Part shown: positions 63,397-64,000 of the stretch, one piece after another
Numbering within the stretch: position 1 is the first letter of the stretch
Layout: every line of letters begins with the position of its first letter
DNA from: an uncultured Blautia sp.
GTDB taxonomy: Bacteria > Bacillota > Clostridia > Lachnospirales > Lachnospiraceae
Reading direction: 5' to 3'
Length of the DNA stretch: 64,000 nucleotides
Assembly: GCA_946557785.1 (NCBI GenBank)
Contig: CAMNTH010000011.1
Span: 26,243 to 90,242 of the forward strand
Program-made: the position numbers and the translations under genes
Notes under the pieces: model-generated
Told to the model about the DNA's origin: nothing
Seen by the model: the letters and a program-made list of their open reading frames with translations, nothing else
Databases searched by the model: none

Positions 63397-63935
63397 AAGG
63401 ATTTGAACGCAAAAACCAATTATTCTCTCTTTGTGGATTGAATTGTGGGTTGTGTCCTATGCTTTTAGGAAATCATTGTGGCGGTTGCGGAAATGGAAAT
63501 CAATCATGTAAAATTGCAAGATGTAGTCTTGAACATGGAAAGATTGAATATTGCTATGAGTGTAAGCAATATCCATGTGAAAAATACCAACACATTGATG
63601 ACTATGATATTTTTATTACGAGCAGACGACAAAAAGCAGATTTAGAAAGAGCAAAAAACATAGGCATTGAGCAATATAATCTTGAACAGCAGGAAAAAAT
63701 ACAAATTCTTTCTTACTTACTTTCTAACTATAATGACGGGCGTAGGAAAACTTTCTTTTGTGTGACAGTCAATTTACTAGAACTTTCAGAATTGCAAGAA
63801 GCAATGAAACAAATACAATCCAATGACGAATTGTCCTTACTACCATTTAAGGCACAATGCTTGTATGTGGTGGAGGTGTTTCAGAAGATTGCTGAAAGAA
63901 GAAATATAAAACTGAAACTTATCAAGAAAAAGTGA
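63393..63935 (+). CDS. DUF3795 Cys-rich protein
   Basis: The 180-residue protein has a Cys-rich N-terminal half with LCGLNCGLCPM, CGGCGNGNQSCKI and CYECKQYPCEKY, enough ligands for zinc or an iron-sulphur centre, and a helical C-terminal half (about 95-180). This matches DUF3795, whose role is unknown. GTTAGGAG precedes ATG 63393. Nothing is seen in the last 65 nt of the window. Confidence 0.75.
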   Translation: MKGFERKNQLFSLCGLNCGLCPMLLGNHCGGCGNGNQSCKIARCSLEHGKIEYCYECKQYPCEKYQHIDDYDIFITSRRQKADLERAKNIGIEQYNLEQQEKIQILSYLLSNYNDGRRKTFFCVTVNLLELSELQEAMKQIQSNDELSLLPFKAQCLYVVEVFQKIAERRNIKLKLIKKK

Positions 63936-64000
63936 TTTTCAAATTGAGGATGTAAAAATTTCTGTGTCTATAGAAAATGATTTTTCCTGATAAGAATTGG

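Overview
The window looks like a chromosomal segment of a Gram-positive, low-to-mid GC Clostridia species, most likely a Lachnospiraceae gut anaerobe. The reasons are PolC, CodY, a CIRCE-controlled groESL pair, a class III fructose-bisphosphatase, MutS2, YhaM, a ZTP riboswitch ahead of split purine genes, strong Shine-Dalgarno sites and many sigma-A-type promoters with exact 17-nt spacing. Genus cannot be fixed from the sequence.

Layout of the core (about 1-54,400). malQ and a small membrane protein lie next to a leftward ilvE-thyA-dfrA-vanZ cluster. Rightward follow an xpaC-telA pair, ispG-polC, fbp, and a PurF homologue whose glutaminase site is dismantled. Then come comM-dprA-topA-codY, groES-groEL, guaB and an envelope amidase. 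A ZTP riboswitch with an overlapping terminator precedes IMP cyclohydrolase, a stand-alone AICAR transformylase and a Lon-like AAA+ protein without a protease domain. After a leftward tRNA-Gly(GCC) are two cell-wall proteins (a lysozyme-like enzyme and an SH3/3D-domain protein), metY, and a DUF969-DUF979-pcp-gamma-glutamylcyclotransferase operon that points to 5-oxoproline handling. Next are an Fe-alcohol dehydrogenase, glyA, trxB-trxA, a B12-type radical SAM enzyme, a 34-residue membrane peptide, an AIR-synthase-like C-terminal protein and trmL. A leftward mutS2-response regulator-histidine kinase operon follows, then a rightward run of an HtrA-like pseudoprotease, yhaM and rlmD.

Accessory region (about 54,400-64,000). 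Base composition becomes visibly AT-rich. A divergent Xre regulator faces a LytTR response regulator and an AgrC-like sensor kinase. The kinase lacks its ATP-binding domain and is followed directly by a Tn916-family conjugative-element module: a 1,015-residue thioester/Cna-B/VaFE surface adhesin with a sortase-type tail, then Orf23 and Orf22 (DUF961/YdcP). The conjugation genes expected next (FtsK-like Orf21 and the relaxase) are absent. Instead there is a chain of small accessory genes (DUF3788, VOC, a membrane protein, a membrane-anchored Xre protein, DUF3795) separated by gene fragments and a repeated 28-nt sequence, which suggests repeated insertion and recombination.

The least ordinary items are the PurF homologue without a glutaminase site, the protease-less Lon-like ATPase with an altered Walker B in the ZTP-controlled operon, the HtrA pseudoprotease, and the element junction inside the AgrC-like kinase with its adhesin cargo. 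No CRISPR array, rRNA, complete prophage or insertion sequence was recognised.
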